DNA of 64,000 bases from Ruegeria atlantica (GTDB lineage Bacteria; Pseudomonadota; Alphaproteobacteria; Rhodobacterales; Rhodobacteraceae), in the NCBI RefSeq assembly GCF_001458195.1, contig NZ_CYPU01000013.1, positions 1 to 64,000 on the forward strand. The letters run 5' to 3'. Below the pieces are notes generated by a model. That model saw only the letters and a list, made by a program, of their open reading frames with translations. It ran no database searches and was not told the origin of the DNA. A program made the translations under genes and the position numbers. The first letter of the stretch is position 1. Each line of letters opens with the position of its first letter. Shown here in pieces: positions 62,174 through 64,000 of the stretch.

Positions 62174-62189
62174 AACTGCGCACTAAAAA

Positions 62190-62217
62190 TTGCTCTAGCA
62201 CCCCCGTGCTAGTGCAA
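62190..62217 (+). terminator. Hairpin after the exported-protein gene
   Basis: TTGCTCTAGCAC, CCCC loop, GTGCTAGTGCAA: a 12-bp stem with one mismatch, 17 bp after the stop at 62173. The following tract (ATATTT) is only weakly T-rich, so termination is probable, not certain. Confidence 0.5.
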
Positions 62218-62348
62218 ATATTTCGCGTGAGCCGGACATCGATACCGTTTGAACGCCTTCATGCTCCATTGGCTGAAAGATTAACGATCACTCACCTGAC
62301 GCAGTTACTCTGCAAAAAACATTCTCAAAGTCAGTTGTTGATGAAATG

Positions 62349-62406
62349 CCCGCGTCGTCTGTATCTGGGATGATCGACAACGCGGGCCAAAGTCTGGTTA
62401 TGGGAC
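62349..62406. repeat. 58-bp element, copy 1
   Basis: Begins CCCGCGT, later CTGGGATGATCGACAACGCG and GTCTGGTTATGGGAC. Pairs with copy 2 at 63794-63850. Each copy can form a CCCGCGT/ACGCGGG stem. The two copies flank the IS6 element at 62627-63445. Confidence 0.6.
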
Positions 62407-62626
62407 TATCCAGACTATCTGCAATTGGCTTTTCAGCACACGTAGGTGGCCGGTATGGCTTGAACTTTTTACCGCGACACCAGGGACACATCTCTACAAC
62501 CATTTATCGAAACGACACTGCCACAACTGTCTGCACGAGCTGGATATTTGAATTCGCAGGAAAAGCTCAAGCGCGCGAGCGCAAACTTCTTATCGCGCGT
62601 AAGAAAACTTGAAACGTTATATTTTA

Positions 62627-63445
62627 GGTGCTGTCAGACGAATTCGAACCAGTCTCAGTTTGCCGCAGAAACCGTGAACCTATCCGGAACAAAGTTGACG
62701 CCACTCGCTAAGTGCGGCGGCGCGGGTCAGCTTGAAGGTGTCTCGGCTGGCTAGCGATCTTTCCTGGTTGAAGTGGTTGAATACGGAGGAATGGACGGAA
62801 GCGAATTTCTGTAAACTTCGCATGCGCCTGAAACGTTGCATAGCGCGTTCTCGTCGTCGAAACGGCAGGTGCGAATTCTCAACCCGGTTGTTAAGCCACC
62901 TGCCCGTCTGCTGTTTTTCCAGAGCGCCCAAATCTCTGAGCGCAGCCTTGTAGGATGCGAAGCGATCTGTGACTACTTCTTCAGCTTTGCCGTGGCGTTT
63001 CACTAATTTCTTAAGAAATTTCAACGCTGCAGCTTTGTTTCGGCGTTTGGTGACAACCGCTTCCAACACTTCACCTTCGTGATCGACCGCACGCCAGAGA
63101 TAGTGGCGTTTGCCATTCACCTTCACAAAGACCTCGTCCACGTGCCACTTCCATTTTGAAAAGGCTCGGAGTTGCTGAACACGCTTTCGTCTGATCTCGG
63201 CAGCAAACATTGGGCCAAACCTGTTCCACCAATATCGGACAGTTTCGTGGCTCACGTCGATGCCTCGCTCATGCAGCAGATCTTCGACATTCCGAAGCGA
63301 GAGTGGAAACCGAATATACAGCATCACCGCCAGGCGGATGATCTCAGGACTGGTTTTGAAGTACTTGAAGGTGGCAGGTTTGGTCATTCCTAAATGCTAT
63401 GCACCCGCCCTGCCCCGCTCAAGCAAAGTTCTTCTGACAAGACCT
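62627..63445 (-). mobile_element. IS6-family element, type A, apparently intact
   Basis: 819 bp from GGTGCTGTCAGACGAATTCG to AAGTTCTTCTGACAAGACC. Both ends and the transposase are complete. No 8-bp duplication seen. Confidence 0.92.
62680..63387 (-). CDS. IS6-family transposase, type A
   Basis: 235 residues from MTKPATFKYFK. HTH SLRNVEDLLHERGIDVSHET; DDE residues: Asp in KWHVDEVFVKVNGK, Asp in VVTDRFASYKAA, Glu in NNRVENSHLPFRRRER. Type A segment RVQQLRAFSKWKW. C-terminus SEWRQLCSG as in the fragment at 54995. Looks functional. Confidence 0.95.
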   Translation of the reverse strand: MTKPATFKYFKTSPEIIRLAVMLYIRFPLSLRNVEDLLHERGIDVSHETVRYWWNRFGPMFAAEIRRKRVQQLRAFSKWKWHVDEVFVKVNGKRHYLWRAVDHEGEVLEAVVTKRRNKAAALKFLKKLVKRHGKAEEVVTDRFASYKAALRDLGALEKQQTGRWLNNRVENSHLPFRRRERAMQRFRRMRSLQKFASVHSSVFNHFNQERSLASRDTFKLTRAAALSEWRQLCSG

Positions 63446-63582
63446 TCGAAGCTGGTACCGCGGATTAAGCTCGGTCGAGTGTAACTATACTTTCGGATAC
63501 CTAACCTATTCCGATGAACGCCTAGCGCACCCTGTCATTCTGTAGTTATTTCACCCTGCTCAGTCCCATAATTGAGCTGCCA

Positions 63583-63618
63583 CCTCCGACTACCCATCCC
63601 CCTGTCGGAGGGTTTTTT
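63583..63618 (+). terminator. Rho-independent terminator 1
   Basis: Stem CCTCCGAC/GTCGGAGG with a 13-base loop, followed by GTTTTTT. A textbook plus-strand terminator; no plus-strand gene ends just ahead, so it may serve an older gene lost to the IS6 insertion or act as a boundary. Confidence 0.8.
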
Positions 63619-63674
63619 GCCAGCTTCGCAATGCAAGTGTGTGAGTGAGTCCGCATTGCGAAGCTGGCCTTTTT
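63619..63674 (+). terminator. Rho-independent terminator 2 (16-bp stem)
   Basis: GCCAGCTTCGCAATGC pairs perfectly with GCATTGCGAAGCTGGC across an 18-base loop, followed by CTTTTT. Directly abuts terminator 1. Confidence 0.8.
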
Positions 63675-63684
63675 AGCCTCAACG

Positions 63685-63711
63685 AAAAAGGCCCCGCTCA
63701 ATGGCGGGGCC
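63685..63711 (-). terminator. Rho-independent terminator 3 (minus strand)
   Basis: Stem GGCCCCGC/GCGGGGCC with a short loop; on the minus strand it is followed by TTTTT. It lies 27 bp after the stop of the small minus-strand frame at 63738-63878. Confidence 0.8.
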
Positions 63712-63737
63712 GTAACTCGTTACCCCCTCACAAATCA

Positions 63738-63878
63738 CTATTGGATTGGGTTAAGCTCAATACGGCAAGGACCGCCGCTTGGATTAAAAGTTCCCCGCGT
63801 CACCCTAACCTGGGATGATTGGCAACGCGGGGGTAGTCTGGTCATGGGACAGCCCTGGCTATTTGTCCGTTCGGGCAT
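63738..63878 (-). CDS. Possible small protein, unknown
   Basis: 46 codons from ATG 63878 (stop immediately upstream in frame), ending GGPCRIELNPIQ. No ribosome site is visible; the ATG sits in the palindrome CGGGCATAAATGCCCG. In favour: the frame stays open through the repeat and is followed by a strong minus-strand terminator. Against: short, no family, and it covers the 58-bp element. Could equally be the tail of a lost gene. Confidence 0.3.
   Translation of the reverse strand: MPERTNSQGCPMTRLPPRCQSSQVRVTRGTFNPSGGPCRIELNPIQ
63794..63850. repeat. 58-bp element, copy 2
   Basis: CCCGCGT ... CTGGGATGATTGGCAACGCG ... GTCTGGTCATGGGAC. Aligns with 62349-62406 over its whole length, with changes mostly in the loop after CCCGCGT. 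Confidence 0.6.
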
Positions 63879-64000
63879 TTATGCCCGCGCAGGAACACAG
63901 GTGATGTAAAACTATTCCGCAAAACGGCTTGTGATTTTACGCCAAAATTAACCACACCGTACAGAAAGTTGGTAAAAGCAAATAGCTCTGATTATGAGAC

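Larger units (their letters stand above)
62174..62626. other. Intergenic region with hairpin and repeat copy
   Basis: No firm gene. Holds the hairpin at 62190-62217 and the first copy of a 58-bp repeat (62349-62406). A minus-strand frame across 62288-62503 has a MCPWCRGKKF stretch but no ribosome site and is doubtful. Confidence 0.45.

Noticed and set aside
23526-63445. 8-bp target duplications around the IS6 copies
   Set aside because: I compared the flanks of each complete copy by eye and found no matching pair; this fits later deletions or recombination, so none is annotated.
1-64000. CRISPR arrays, tRNA or rRNA genes
   Set aside because: No regularly spaced short repeats, no cloverleaf-like sequence with a CCA end, and no rRNA-like stretch was noticed.

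Overview
The window reads as marine alphaproteobacterial DNA, most likely from the Roseobacter group of the Rhodobacteraceae. The clues are the gene families (TRAP-independent TctABC sugar-acid uptake, a DddP-like M24 protein, DUF1326/DUF2182, CigR-like and glycine-zipper small proteins), the moderately GC-rich coding style, and dense adenylate cyclase-TPR genes. There is no rRNA, tRNA, replication or conjugation gene, so chromosome and plasmid cannot be told apart. At least six IS6-family copies plus fragments, several decayed genes and intergenic repeat debris mark it as an accessory, rearranging region.

Layout. 1-4473 (minus): a sulfane-sulfur operon of Crp/Fnr regulator, two YeeE/YedE halves, persulfide dioxygenase-type MBL hydrolase, DUF442 sulfurtransferase and a SulP transporter cut by the window edge, with a perfect palindrome in front of the structural genes. 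4888-16224: ankyrin protein, an IS630 remnant, a SAM-cyclase-AAA-TPR protein, MAPEG/TetR pair with an elaborate operator, CigR-like protein, a second class III cyclase, a methyltransferase and a third cyclase whose start appears to be CTG. 16406-19751: DUF2182/DUF1326, DUF1059, GFA and LysR. 19807-24346: IS6 debris, and an exported four-gene set (two DUF1254/DUF1214 paralogues) behind a perfect FNR box. 24389-27548: Na/Pi cotransporter and a dead PiT gene truncated by an IS. 28572-36646: ribose-type ABC importer, Gfo/Idh/MocA dehydrogenase, sugar isomerase and divergent LacI regulator, with the same ATCGAT-centred operator in front of both units. 37528-45846: sugar-acid operon (TctCBA, enolase-superfamily dehydratase, DHDPS-like dehydratase, GntR, PdxA-like dehydrogenase, ketoglutaric semialdehyde dehydrogenase) with a GntR-type palindrome at its head. 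46802-51462: IS-truncated M24 peptidase, cupin, fourth cyclase-TPR protein, DUF2652/SRPBCC protein. 51954-54982: LysR, 2OG-Fe(II) oxygenase and a DddP-like protein. 56494-60820: a tightly overlapped five-gene operon (luciferase-like monooxygenase, GST, flavin reductase, alpha/beta hydrolase, NTF2-like) facing an XRE-cupin regulator. 61640-64000: exported protein, last IS6 copy, three stacked terminator hairpins.

Functional picture: sulfur detoxification, sugar-acid and sugar import with catabolism to 2-oxoglutarate, a possible DMSP or related acyl-compound lyase, and an unassigned flavin-monooxygenase catabolic operon, each with its own local regulator and a visible operator. The most promising undescribed unit is the LLM-GST-flavin reductase-hydrolase-NTF2 operon with its XRE-cupin regulator.
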